64,000 nt of DNA from Phytoactinopolyspora alkaliphila (GTDB taxonomy: Bacteria; Actinomycetota; Actinomycetes; Jiangellales; Jiangellaceae), in NCBI RefSeq assembly GCF_010550695.1, contig NZ_JAAGOB010000015.1, positions 62,001 to 126,000 of the forward strand. Direction: 5' to 3'. The notes below the pieces were generated by a model. That model ran no database searches and was not told the DNA's origin. It saw nothing but the letters and a program-made list of their open reading frames with translations. Positions 24,369 through 32,631 of the stretch are shown one piece after another. A program made the position numbers and the translations under genes. The first letter of the stretch is position 1. Each line of letters opens with the position of its first letter.

Positions 24369-25321
24369 GCCAGCCCGCGGCGACGAAGACACGTATCTCC
24401 GGCACCGCGCCGCCGTCTGTTCCAGTGGGGAAACGGCCCAAGTACAACCGCCGCGAACTCCTGACCGCGGCGTTGCTTCTGTTGCCGTCGATGGCCATCT
24501 TCGCCGTCTTCAACTTCTATCCGCTGTTCCAGTCCATCTATCTGAGCCTCCACGCCAACGACATTCTCGGCCTGCCCACCCGGTTCGTCGGGATGGATCA
24601 GTACATCGAGTTCTTCTCCAACCCGGAGCTGCGCCGGATCACCGTGGTCACAGCGGTCTTCGTCGTCATGACCGCACTGCCGAGCGTGGTCATCGGGATC
24701 TTCCTGGCGTTGACACTGCAGGCACGGATCCGTGGCGTCAACGTCTTCCGCACGTTGATGTCGACGCCGTTCGGTTTCTCCGCCGCGGCGACGGCGGTGG
24801 TGTTCGCGGTCTTCTTCAATCCGGCCGTCGGAGTCTTCAACGGCATCCTGCGCATGATGGGGATGGACAGCGTCGGCTGGCTCACCAACCCGACCTTCGC
24901 ATTACCCAGCCTCGCCATGGTCTGCGTCTGGGGGAACATCGGCTACACGCTGCTGGTGGCGTCCGCTGGTCTGCAGAACATCCCCGACGAGCTGTACGAG
25001 GCCGCGCGCCTCGACGGCGCTGGTCGATGGACGGTGATCCGCCAGGTCGTCCTGCCTCTGCTCACACCCACCATCTTCTTCCTGATCGTGATCATGACGA
25101 TCAACTCGCTGCAGACCTTCGGCGAGATTCACATCCTCACCGGCGGCGGTCCCAACGGCGCGACCACCACCCTCGTCTACGGCATCTACCAGACGGCGTT
25201 CGCCTACGGCGGCAGCAACTACGGCCTGGCCTCGGTCCAGGCGGTGGTACTGCTCGTGGTGGTGACCGCGGCCACCTGGCTCCAGTTCCGAGTCCTCCAG
25301 CGCAAGGTGTTCTACGGATGA
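24365..25321 (+). CDS. Carbohydrate ABC transporter permease (UgpA-like)
   Basis: A 318-residue permease with six predicted helices, the first at LLTAALLLLPSMAIFAVF. The EAA loop that docks the ATPase reads YEAARLDGAGRWTVIRQVVL without the final residue. The start at 24365 overlaps the IMPase stop (ATGA) and its stop overlaps the second permease. It forms the import channel with the 25318 protein. No ATPase gene is nearby, so the importer probably uses a shared MsiK/UgpC-type ATPase encoded elsewhere, as is common in actinobacteria. Confidence 0.92.
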   Translation: MSQPAATKTRISGTAPPSVPVGKRPKYNRRELLTAALLLLPSMAIFAVFNFYPLFQSIYLSLHANDILGLPTRFVGMDQYIEFFSNPELRRITVVTAVFVVMTALPSVVIGIFLALTLQARIRGVNVFRTLMSTPFGFSAAATAVVFAVFFNPAVGVFNGILRMMGMDSVGWLTNPTFALPSLAMVCVWGNIGYTLLVASAGLQNIPDELYEAARLDGAGRWTVIRQVVLPLLTPTIFFLIVIMTINSLQTFGEIHILTGGGPNGATTTLVYGIYQTAFAYGGSNYGLASVQAVVLLVVVTAATWLQFRVLQRKVFYG

Positions 25322-26160
25322 GCACACAAACAGGCCTGTTCAGACCGAGCACACTTCGATCCCTGCCCGCCTACGCCGGGCTCACCGTCCTCACCGCGGT
25401 CATCGTCTTCCCGCTCTACTACGCCGTCGCCGGCTCAGTGATGACCGACCGGGAGCTGACGTCGTTCCCGCCCGCCCTGTTCCCCAGCGAATTCACGCTA
25501 CGCAACTATGCCGACGTGCTGGACGCCATACCCCTGATCCGGCAGTACTTCAACAGCATCTTCGTGGCCCTCGTGGTGGTGGGCGGAGCCGTCCTCACGT
25601 CGTTGCTGGCCGCGTACGCGTTCGTATTCCTCAGATTCCCACTGAAGAACACCCTGTTCGCCCTGTTCCTCGTCACCATCATGGTCCCCGGGGAATCGCT
25701 GATCATCCCTAACTACCTGACCATCTCCAACCTCGGCCTCCTCGACACCTTCCCGGCGCTGACGCTGCCGTTCCTGGCCATGGGGTTCGGCACATTCCTG
25801 CTGCGCCAGTTCTTCGCGTCGTTCCCCAAGGAGATCTACGAGGCGGCCCGGATGGACGGGTGCAGTCACATGCGGTTCATGTTCTCGATCCTGACCCCCC
25901 TGTCCCGGCCCGCGCTTGCGGCGCTGGCCATCTACGCCTTCATCACCACCTACAACAAGTACTTCTGGCCGCTTCTGGTCACCAGGACGCCGGAGATGCA
26001 GACGTTGCAGATCGGACTGAGTCAGCTGCGGTCCCTGGAGGCGCGCGACCCCGGCCTGATCCTGGCCGGCGTGACCTTGGCCATCATCCCCATGCTGATC
26101 CTCATCTACTTCTTCCAGCGCAACATCATCCGAGGGCTGACCAGCGGATCCGTCAAGTAG
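25318..26160 (+). CDS. Carbohydrate ABC transporter permease (UgpE-like)
   Basis: The 280-residue second channel subunit has six helices and the EAA loop IYEAARMDGCSHMRFMFSIL. Overlap with the first permease (ATGA at 25318-25321) indicates coupling. C-terminal FFQRNIIRGLTSGSVK is typical of UgpE/MalG-type subunits. It completes the binding protein and two-permease set of the first operon. Confidence 0.92.
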   Translation: MSTQTGLFRPSTLRSLPAYAGLTVLTAVIVFPLYYAVAGSVMTDRELTSFPPALFPSEFTLRNYADVLDAIPLIRQYFNSIFVALVVVGGAVLTSLLAAYAFVFLRFPLKNTLFALFLVTIMVPGESLIIPNYLTISNLGLLDTFPALTLPFLAMGFGTFLLRQFFASFPKEIYEAARMDGCSHMRFMFSILTPLSRPALAALAIYAFITTYNKYFWPLLVTRTPEMQTLQIGLSQLRSLEARDPGLILAGVTLAIIPMLILIYFFQRNIIRGLTSGSVK

Positions 26161-26283
26161 AGGCCACCACGCCAGGCGTTTGCGCCGCATGGGCGGTGCG
26201 GTACCGAGGCCGAAGCGACCTCAGACCGTCTGCCCAGCACGAGTGATCGAGTCCCATCCCCCACCCCCGAAGGAGAAAGACCC

Positions 26284-27948
26284 GTGACCCGTCAACCTGA
26301 CCATCCCACATCCCCCGCTCGCAGGAATCTGTTCCGCCTCGCGACGGCCGGTGCCATGTCCACGGCCGCGGCGGTAGCGGTCTCCGGCTCCGCCTGGGCG
26401 CGGCCGGGGGTTCCGGCCAGCCCGTCCGGAACCCCCTTCGTGGAGAAGGACACCCTCGTCGTCAACGTCCTGGACCACGGAGCCACCGGCGACGGCAGCA
26501 CCGACGACACCCAAGCCCTCCAGGCCGCGCTCGACGCCGGCCGCGGCCGGACCGTCTACATACCGCCAGGCGTGTACCTGGTGTCCACCATGCTCAGCGT
26601 CTTCTCCGGAACGACGGTCCTGGCCACGGCCACCAGCGTGGTGCGGCGAACCGACGGGCCGAGCATCCTCGGCAACGGTGTGCTCGGCGACATGACCGCC
26701 ACCAAGTTCGACGGCGAGTCCAACATCGTCATCCAAGGCGGCGTGTGGGACGTCAACGCGAGGAATGTGGCGCGGAACGCGAACGCGTTCTCGTTCAGCC
26801 ACGGCCGCAACATCCGGGTCTACGACGTGCGCGTGCTCGACGTACAGGGCTGGCATGCGATGGAGCTCAACGCCGTGGAGACCGTGCGAGTGGCGAACAG
26901 CAGGTTCGAAGGCTTCTCCGACCCGGCGGGCAACCGCCAGTACTCCGAGGCTGTACACATGGACTATGCCGGCGGCGCGGGACACTTCACCCTCTTCGGG
27001 GCGCCCGACTTCTACGGCTGCAAGGACATCGAGGTCATTGGATGCTACTCCGGGCCATCTGCCGATTTCCCGTCCTATCCGCGGCTGGTCGGCTCGCACG
27101 GCGGCCCGGACGGCCACCAGCACACCGGCCTCCGTGTCATCAGCAACTACGCTGACCAGTGCAGCGAGTGGGCGATCAGGCTCTACGACTGGCTGGACGG
27201 GGTGGTCGAGGGAAACCAGATCGCCGACGGCGGCGGCGGAATCCAGATCGGACCTGCAGGGGTGCAGACCGGAGGCAACATCGTCGTGCGCGGCAATACG
27301 CTCCGCAAGCTCACGGGGGTCCAAGAGGCCGACGGCCGGCCGCCGGACGCCGCCATCTGCATCGGCCGTCTCAACAACTCGCGCACGCACCGGCTCACTG
27401 TCACCGGCAACATCGTCGAGGACGTCGACATGGAGGGCATCGCCGTGTACCGCACTGACGGCGCAGTGGTGTCGGCCAACGTCGTCGAGGACTGCGCCGG
27501 CGTCGGAATCCGGGTGAACGACGCGCCTCGCGCCGTGGTCACGTCCAACAGCATCCGGCGAACCGGCCGCGAGGGTGTCGTCGTCCATGCCGGCAGTAAC
27601 GGCGCGCTCGTTTCCGGGAATCTCACCGAGGACACGGGCGCGTACGGGATGAGCATCACCAACGCGGTCGAAGACGTCGTCGTACGGGACAACATCCTTC
27701 TCGGCAGCGGCACGGCCGACGGCACCGTGGCTGCCCTACGGGTGAGCAACAACGCCAACCGGGTGACCCTGGCCGGCAACACGGTCCGCCGACGCGACAG
27801 TGGTGCCCATGCGGAGTACGGCATCTCGATCACCAGCACGTGTACAGGTACCTGGTACACCGGCAACGACCTCCGCGACTCCGGAGCGACGGCCGCCGTG
27901 TCCGACCAGGGCAGCGACTCGTCGACCGATCCGGCGGGACTCTCGTGA
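26284..27948 (+). CDS. Tat-exported right-handed beta-helix protein (pectate-lyase superfamily)
   Basis: A 554-residue protein with a Tat signal (SPARRNLFRLATAGAMSTAA, cleavage near WARPG), then an N-terminal cap of the pectate_lyase_3 type (LDHGATGDGSTDDTQALQAA) and many NxVxxN-type beta-helix turns to the C-terminus. The fold occurs in polysaccharide lyases, epimerases and hydrolases, and no specific catalytic site can be assigned. GTG 26284 follows GAAGGAG. It lies 123 bp after the permease on the same strand, so it may be the secreted enzyme that releases the imported compound from a polymer. Link to the operon is inferred. Confidence 0.85.
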   Translation: MTRQPDHPTSPARRNLFRLATAGAMSTAAAVAVSGSAWARPGVPASPSGTPFVEKDTLVVNVLDHGATGDGSTDDTQALQAALDAGRGRTVYIPPGVYLVSTMLSVFSGTTVLATATSVVRRTDGPSILGNGVLGDMTATKFDGESNIVIQGGVWDVNARNVARNANAFSFSHGRNIRVYDVRVLDVQGWHAMELNAVETVRVANSRFEGFSDPAGNRQYSEAVHMDYAGGAGHFTLFGAPDFYGCKDIEVIGCYSGPSADFPSYPRLVGSHGGPDGHQHTGLRVISNYADQCSEWAIRLYDWLDGVVEGNQIADGGGGIQIGPAGVQTGGNIVVRGNTLRKLTGVQEADGRPPDAAICIGRLNNSRTHRLTVTGNIVEDVDMEGIAVYRTDGAVVSANVVEDCAGVGIRVNDAPRAVVTSNSIRRTGREGVVVHAGSNGALVSGNLTEDTGAYGMSITNAVEDVVVRDNILLGSGTADGTVAALRVSNNANRVTLAGNTVRRRDSGAHAEYGISITSTCTGTWYTGNDLRDSGATAAVSDQGSDSSTDPAGLS

Positions 27949-28310
27949 GGCAATCCCGTCCGGATACACCTTGATAACAGTCATCGTGGTGCTTGACTAC
28001 CAAACCGGCATCTCCGGGTCAGGGTTCACCGCTGGCGCCGGTTCCGTCATGGAAAGCATCTGACCGGCCGATCACGGCTTTGACCAGGCCATTTGAGACC
28101 ACGTACCTCGTGTCGCCACCCTCGCTCCGGATGCCGTTCAGGGTCCGGGGCGGGGCGTGGACACTTCCACGACACTCACATTTCGCGCTTCGTTTCTAGT
28201 TACATCTATCGTCAGCGATGTTAAATCTGTTACTGTCGGCTCGATCGTTCACGTGAATGACGGTCAGCCAGACAGTACAGACCAGTACCACGCCCCTGGA
28301 AGGCACTTCG
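27949..28310. other. Non-coding gap between the two ABC import regions
   Basis: No gene is supported. The first 240 bases show nothing recognisable; the operator at 28198-28233 lies at the right end, then a short leader to the TTG start at 28311. Confidence 0.6.
28198..28233 (+). promoter_or_regulatory. Operator/promoter of the second ABC import operon
   Basis: AGTTA, TCTATCGT, GTTAA and CTGTTA occur with the same spacing as in 21349-21384 (GTTA at 28199, 28220 and 28229). Identity is 25 of 36 bases although flanking DNA is unrelated, so the two operons probably share one repressor. Confidence 0.68.
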
Positions 28311-29282
28311 TTGACGTCTCACTCCACGGCATCGCCGCCCTCGTCCATCGGCGGCGACGCCGGTGCGCGCGGCGCAGCTGACCGTACCGTGACGCGGCGC
28401 CGGCGACGCCGCCACAGCCGCGAGTACCTCCTGTTCCTTGTCCTCGTCTCCCCGAACCTGCTGCTGATCGGCACGTTCGAGTACTGGCCGGTGATCTACA
28501 ACGCTTACCTGAGCCTGACTCGCTGGAACATGTTGTCAGGTGTGCCGGTCTGGGTGGGCCTGGACAACTACCAGAGCCTGTTGACCAGTTCGAGCTTCCA
28601 CACGGTCATGTACAACACGCTGCTGTTCACCGGCACCGTCGTGATCGGGAGCGTCGTGATCGGGTTGGCCCTCGCGGTGTTGTTCAACCAGAAGGTACGC
28701 GGCCGCGGATTCGTCCGCACGGTCGCCTTCGCCCCGCACATCGTGAGCGGCGCGGCGGTCGCCACCCTCTGGCTGTTCATCTTCAACCCGGACTACGGAC
28801 TGTCCCGCTTCGTGCTCAATCAGGTGGGGCTCTCTTCGCCGCGGTGGGTCTCGGACAGCGACTGGGCGCTGGCGAGCCTGATCATCGTGTTCCTCTGGAA
28901 GGGCATCGGGTTCGTCGCGATCGTCTACCTCGCCGGGCTGCAAAGCCTGCCGGAGGACGTCTACGAGGCGGCCAAGCTCGACGGCGCCCGGGCATGGACC
29001 ACATTCCGGCGGATCACTCTCCCGCTGTTGTCTCCGGTGACGTTCTTCGTGCTGGTCATCACCATCATCGGCACGTTCCAGGCGTACGACATGATCGCCG
29101 TGATGACCGGCGGCGGTCCGGGGAACGCCACGACCACCCTCTCCTGGTACATCTACGAACAGGGGTTCCAGGCTTCTGACGCCGGCCGCGCGGCCGCGAG
29201 CGCCATGATCCTCTTCGTCATCCTGCTCATCGTCACCGGTCTGCAGACGAAGTATGCGCAGCGCAAGGTCCACTACCAATGA
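28311..29282 (+). CDS. Carbohydrate ABC transporter permease (UgpA/MalF type)
   Basis: A permease of about 323 residues with an Arg-rich cytoplasmic N-terminus (TVTRRRRRRHSREYLLF), six helices and the EAA loop VYEAAKLDGARAWTTFRRIT. TTG 28311 is preferred because GGAAGG lies seven bases upstream; ATG 28257 in the same frame has no ribosome site and sits close to the operator. The stop overlaps the next permease start (ATGA, 29279-29282). No ATPase gene is present in the operon. Confidence 0.9.
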   Translation: MTSHSTASPPSSIGGDAGARGAADRTVTRRRRRRHSREYLLFLVLVSPNLLLIGTFEYWPVIYNAYLSLTRWNMLSGVPVWVGLDNYQSLLTSSSFHTVMYNTLLFTGTVVIGSVVIGLALAVLFNQKVRGRGFVRTVAFAPHIVSGAAVATLWLFIFNPDYGLSRFVLNQVGLSSPRWVSDSDWALASLIIVFLWKGIGFVAIVYLAGLQSLPEDVYEAAKLDGARAWTTFRRITLPLLSPVTFFVLVITIIGTFQAYDMIAVMTGGGPGNATTTLSWYIYEQGFQASDAGRAAASAMILFVILLIVTGLQTKYAQRKVHYQ

Positions 29283-29464
29283 GCGGCGAGACGAGGAGCG
29301 AGCGTAGTGGACGGTCCGACGAAGGAGGTCCGGCCGCGGAGCAAGCGACGAACCGAGCGCGACCACAGGCAATGAGCGGCGAGACGAGGAGCGAGCGTAG
29401 TGGACGGTCCGACGAAGGAGGTCCGGCCGCGGAGCAAGCGACGAACCGAGCGCGACCAGAGGCA
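29279..29464. repeat. Two 93-bp in-frame tandem repeats at a permease junction
   Basis: Units 29279-29371 and 29372-29464 are identical except for one base (Gln versus Glu codon). Each is 31 codons, begins ATGAGCGGCGAG and ends with ...GGCA before the next ATG, so the ATGA-type junction and reading frame are preserved. A partial third version (ATGAGGAACGAGAGGAGCG) follows at 29465. Confidence 0.95.
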
Positions 29465-30382
29465 ATGAGGAACGAGAGGAGCGAAGGGGTGGCCATCGAC
29501 GAGCGGACCACGTCCCAGGAGGCCCAGCGACGGCGCACAGGCCCCAACACCCGGGACGGCGAGACCGTGGTCCGCAAAGTTCTTCTCTATGCCGCCCTGG
29601 TGGCGGTGGCTCTCCTGTTCATCGGCCCGCTGTACTGGCTGTTCTCGTCCGCGCTGAAAGAGCCCGGCGACATCTACCAGTACCCTCCGCATTGGGTGCC
29701 GCTGCGACCACACGTGGAGAATTTCGCCAACGCCTGGCAGGCCGCGCCGTTCGGCAACTTCTTCATGAACTCACTGATCGTGACGGCAGGTGGCGCAGCG
29801 ATCAAGCTGGTCAACGCCACGCTCACCGCGTACGCGTTCGTCTTCCTGCGGTTCCCGTTCAAGAACGTGCTCTTCCTGGTGATGCTCGGCGCGCTGATGG
29901 TGCCGAACAACGTCACCTTGATCGTCAACTACATCACGGTGTCCAACCTGGGCTGGATCAACACGTACCTGGGCCTGATCATCCCGAGTGCCGGTTCCAT
30001 CTTCGGCATGTTCCTCCTGCGCCAGTACATGATGACGCTGCCGAGGGACATCATCGAAGCAGCCAAGGTGGACGGTGCCGGCCACATACGCACGTTGTGG
30101 CAAGTGGTCCTGCCCATGTGCAAGCCGATGCTCGTCACGGTCGCCATCATCGCCATCGTCGACATGTGGAACGACTTCATCTGGCCACTGATCGTCACCA
30201 ACACGGTGGAGATGCGGACTCTGCCCATCGGCCTGCTCTACCTGCGCACCACCGAGGGCTACTCCAACTGGGGAGCGATCATGGCAGGCACGGTCATGGT
30301 GGCGCTCCCGATGCTGATCCTCTTCCTGTTTGCCCAGCGGCACATCGTCCGCGGTCTGACCGGCGGCGCCGTCAAGGGCTAG
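29279..30382 (+). CDS. Carbohydrate ABC transporter permease (UgpE/MalG type) with repeated N-terminus
   Basis: The core (from about residue 95) is a standard six-helix permease with EAA loop IIEAAKVDGAGHIRTLWQVV and C-terminal HIVRGLTGGAVKG. The annotated N-terminus from ATG 29279 adds two copies of a 31-residue polar peptide (MSGETRSERSGRSDEGG and onward) made by the 93-bp DNA repeat. ATGs at 29372 and 29465 are in frame and each would give a shorter protein; which is used is unclear. Overlap with the previous gene favours 29279. It pairs with the 28311 permease. Confidence 0.87.
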   Translation: MSGETRSERSGRSDEGGPAAEQATNRARPQAMSGETRSERSGRSDEGGPAAEQATNRARPEAMRNERSEGVAIDERTTSQEAQRRRTGPNTRDGETVVRKVLLYAALVAVALLFIGPLYWLFSSALKEPGDIYQYPPHWVPLRPHVENFANAWQAAPFGNFFMNSLIVTAGGAAIKLVNATLTAYAFVFLRFPFKNVLFLVMLGALMVPNNVTLIVNYITVSNLGWINTYLGLIIPSAGSIFGMFLLRQYMMTLPRDIIEAAKVDGAGHIRTLWQVVLPMCKPMLVTVAIIAIVDMWNDFIWPLIVTNTVEMRTLPIGLLYLRTTEGYSNWGAIMAGTVMVALPMLILFLFAQRHIVRGLTGGAVKG

Positions 30383-30430
30383 CCCGGCTCGTGTATCACT
30401 CGACGTTCGATTGAAAGGACGCGTACCACC

Positions 30431-31825
30431 ATGAGTAACAGACTTCCCCGTCACAGTTCCCTCCGCCGGCCGAGCCGCCGGTCCTTCCTCGGCATGACCG
30501 CTGCCGGCCTGAGCGTGCCGATCCTGGGCTCGTGCGCAGGTGGCGTCAGTTCCAGCGACGACGGCGAGGGTGGCGGGAACGAACTCGGCCAGGTCGACAT
30601 CAGCCCGCCCAGCAAGTACCGCGGACGTGACGTGAACGTCGTCATGTGGAGCGCCATGGGCGGTGTCAACGGCGAGGCCCTCGACGCGCTGGTCGAGAAG
30701 TTCAACGAGTCGCAGGATTCCATCTACGCCGAGGTCCAATTCCAGGGCAACTACCACGAGTCGTCGCCCAAGCTGACCGCGGCGTTGCGCGCCGGTGCCG
30801 TGCCGGACATCATGATGCTCGCCGACACATTCTGGGGCAGGTTCCTGCTCAACGACGTTTTGGAGCCGCTGAACGGCTACTTGACCGACGACTTCAACCG
30901 CGACAACTATGTCGAGGCTCTGTTCGACGAAGGGCTCGTCGGTGATGAGCTGTACTGGCTGTCCTACGGCCGCAGCACGCCGCTGTTCTACTACAACAAG
31001 GACGCGTTCGCTGAGATCGGCCTACCCGACCGCGGGCCGGAGACGTGGACCGAGCTGCGCGAGTGGGGCGCGGAGCTGTCCAAGCTGACTGTGCAGGGCC
31101 AGCCGCTGAAGGTGCACGCCTTCACCGGGGATGACGACTGGCAGTTCATGTCCGCTGCCTGGCAGTTCGGCGGCAGCCTCTCCGACGGTCTCGATGTCAC
31201 CATCAACACCGGCGGTGCCGTCGACGCGGCCGCATGGCAGCAGCGGTTCATCTTCGAGGACCAGATGGGCTACATGGCGGAGAGCTCCGCGGTCGACTTC
31301 GGCACCGGCGTCGTCGCCACCACCATCACCTCCACCGGTGCGCTGCGCGGCATTTACGAGAACGCTGAGTTCGAGGTGGGCACCGCGTTCCTGCCGGCAG
31401 AGGTCACCACCGGCGTCCCCACCGGCGGCATGGGCTTCTCCCTGCTGCGCGACGTGCCGCAGGAGCGCAAGGACGCCGCCTTCGAGGTATTGAAGTTCCT
31501 CGGCCAGCCGGACAACGCGGCGGAATGGAGCCTTGCGTCCGGATACCTGCCGATCGTCAAAGCAGCGGTCGATGAGCCTGAGCTCGCCGAACAGATCGCG
31601 GAGGACCCGAACCGCAGCACGGCGGTGGAGCAGCTGCCGATGGCTCAAGGTAGCGACGCGATCCGCTCCTACCTGCCCAACGGCACGGACATCATCATCA
31701 GCGGACTGCAGGAGATCTTCAGCAGTGGTAGCGCGGACGTCCAGAGCGTCTTCGACCGCGTAGCAGGCGAGCTGGAGGAAGGCGTCGAGCGCATCCGGGA
31801 CGACTACGACCGCTACTTCGGCTAG
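30431..31825 (+). CDS. Extracellular solute-binding lipoprotein (UgpB-like), Tat-exported
   Basis: The 464-residue protein has a Tat motif and lipobox in one signal (RRSFLGMTAAGLSVPILGSC). The binding domain has MWSAMGGVNGEALDALV, FQGNYHESSPKL, SYGRSTPLFYYNKDAFAE and a family-1 fold, like the 21483 protein but clearly diverged, so a related yet different ligand is likely. ATG 30431 follows GAAAGGA. It lies after the two permeases and before a 21-bp hairpin and a GDPD gene, giving the second operon an order permease-permease-binding protein-GDPD. Confidence 0.88.
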   Translation: MSNRLPRHSSLRRPSRRSFLGMTAAGLSVPILGSCAGGVSSSDDGEGGGNELGQVDISPPSKYRGRDVNVVMWSAMGGVNGEALDALVEKFNESQDSIYAEVQFQGNYHESSPKLTAALRAGAVPDIMMLADTFWGRFLLNDVLEPLNGYLTDDFNRDNYVEALFDEGLVGDELYWLSYGRSTPLFYYNKDAFAEIGLPDRGPETWTELREWGAELSKLTVQGQPLKVHAFTGDDDWQFMSAAWQFGGSLSDGLDVTINTGGAVDAAAWQQRFIFEDQMGYMAESSAVDFGTGVVATTITSTGALRGIYENAEFEVGTAFLPAEVTTGVPTGGMGFSLLRDVPQERKDAAFEVLKFLGQPDNAAEWSLASGYLPIVKAAVDEPELAEQIAEDPNRSTAVEQLPMAQGSDAIRSYLPNGTDIIISGLQEIFSSGSADVQSVFDRVAGELEEGVERIRDDYDRYFG

Positions 31826-31852
31826 AGGGCCCGGCCGCGAGGCAAGTACCGC

Positions 31853-31902
31853 GTTGCGTCCTGCAGGGCGAGCGCTCGAGGGCTCGCCCTGCAGGACGCA
31901 AC
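31853..31902. terminator. Strong stem-loop between binding protein and GDPD genes
   Basis: A perfect 21-bp inverted repeat (31853-31873 with 31882-31902; arms GTTGCGTCCTGC... and ...GCAGGACGCAAC) with an 8-base loop. It has no T-tract. It probably protects the binding-protein mRNA 3' end and reduces read-through into the GDPD gene, which begins 19 bp later. Confidence 0.75.
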
Positions 31903-31920
31903 ATGAAACATGGAGTATGA

Positions 31921-32631
31921 ATGAACTTCATCAACTGCGGCCATCGGGGCGCGATGAGCACGGCACCGGAGAACACCCTGTCCTCCTTCGCCGCCGCGGT
32001 CGAACAAGGCGCCAACGAGATCGAGCTGGACCTACGGTTGTCGAAGGACGGCACCATCGTCGTCATTCACGACGCCACGGTCGACCGCACGACGGACGGC
32101 TCCGGGGCGGTCTCGACGCTGACACTGGACGAGCTGCGCACCTTCGACGCCGGCGACAGTGAACGCATACCCACGTTCGACGAGGTCCTGGACGCCACAG
32201 ATGTGGCGCTGCAGATCGAGATCAAGGACCCAGCCGTCATCGAGCCGCTGTCGGCTCTGCTGGCGGACCGCGCCGATCACCTTGACCGGCTCTCTCCCAC
32301 CAGTTTCGACGAGGATGTCGTCGGCGACGTCGCCCGCAGGCTGCCGTCCACTCTGGTGGGTTTGATCTCCAAGACCGCCTCCTACGAGCTGCTCGACAGA
32401 GCAGAGGCGCTCGGGGCCCGCCGGGTCCTGGTGGGATGGGAAGGTACCGACCGTCCGCTGGTCCGAACGGCGCAGGACCGCGGCTTCCACGTCAACGTCT
32501 GGCCGGTCAATTCCGCCGAACAGCTGCGCACCGCGGCCGAGCTCGGTGTCGACGGCTTCACCACCGACTATCCCGGCCTACTGTTCGAGCACGGCTACGA
32601 CCTACGCGACGGCCGGCTCGTCAGCCGCTGA
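31921..32631 (+). CDS. Glycerophosphodiester phosphodiesterase
   Basis: A 236-residue cytoplasmic GDPD: GHRGAMSTAPENTLSSFA, metal-binding IELDLRLSKDG and VVIHDATVDRTTDG. It is a second, diverged copy of the 22849 enzyme, again placed behind a UgpB-like gene. GGAG precedes ATG 31921. Its last 11 bases overlap the end of the convergent metallophosphoesterase gene. It probably splits the diester imported by the second ABC system. Confidence 0.9.
   Translation: MNFINCGHRGAMSTAPENTLSSFAAAVEQGANEIELDLRLSKDGTIVVIHDATVDRTTDGSGAVSTLTLDELRTFDAGDSERIPTFDEVLDATDVALQIEIKDPAVIEPLSALLADRADHLDRLSPTSFDEDVVGDVARRLPSTLVGLISKTASYELLDRAEALGARRVLVGWEGTDRPLVRTAQDRGFHVNVWPVNSAEQLRTAAELGVDGFTTDYPGLLFEHGYDLRDGRLVSR

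Noticed and set aside
29279-29464. Insertion sequence or MITE at the permease junction
   Set aside because: No terminal inverted repeats, no transposase and exact tandem in-frame units; better explained as a tandem duplication.
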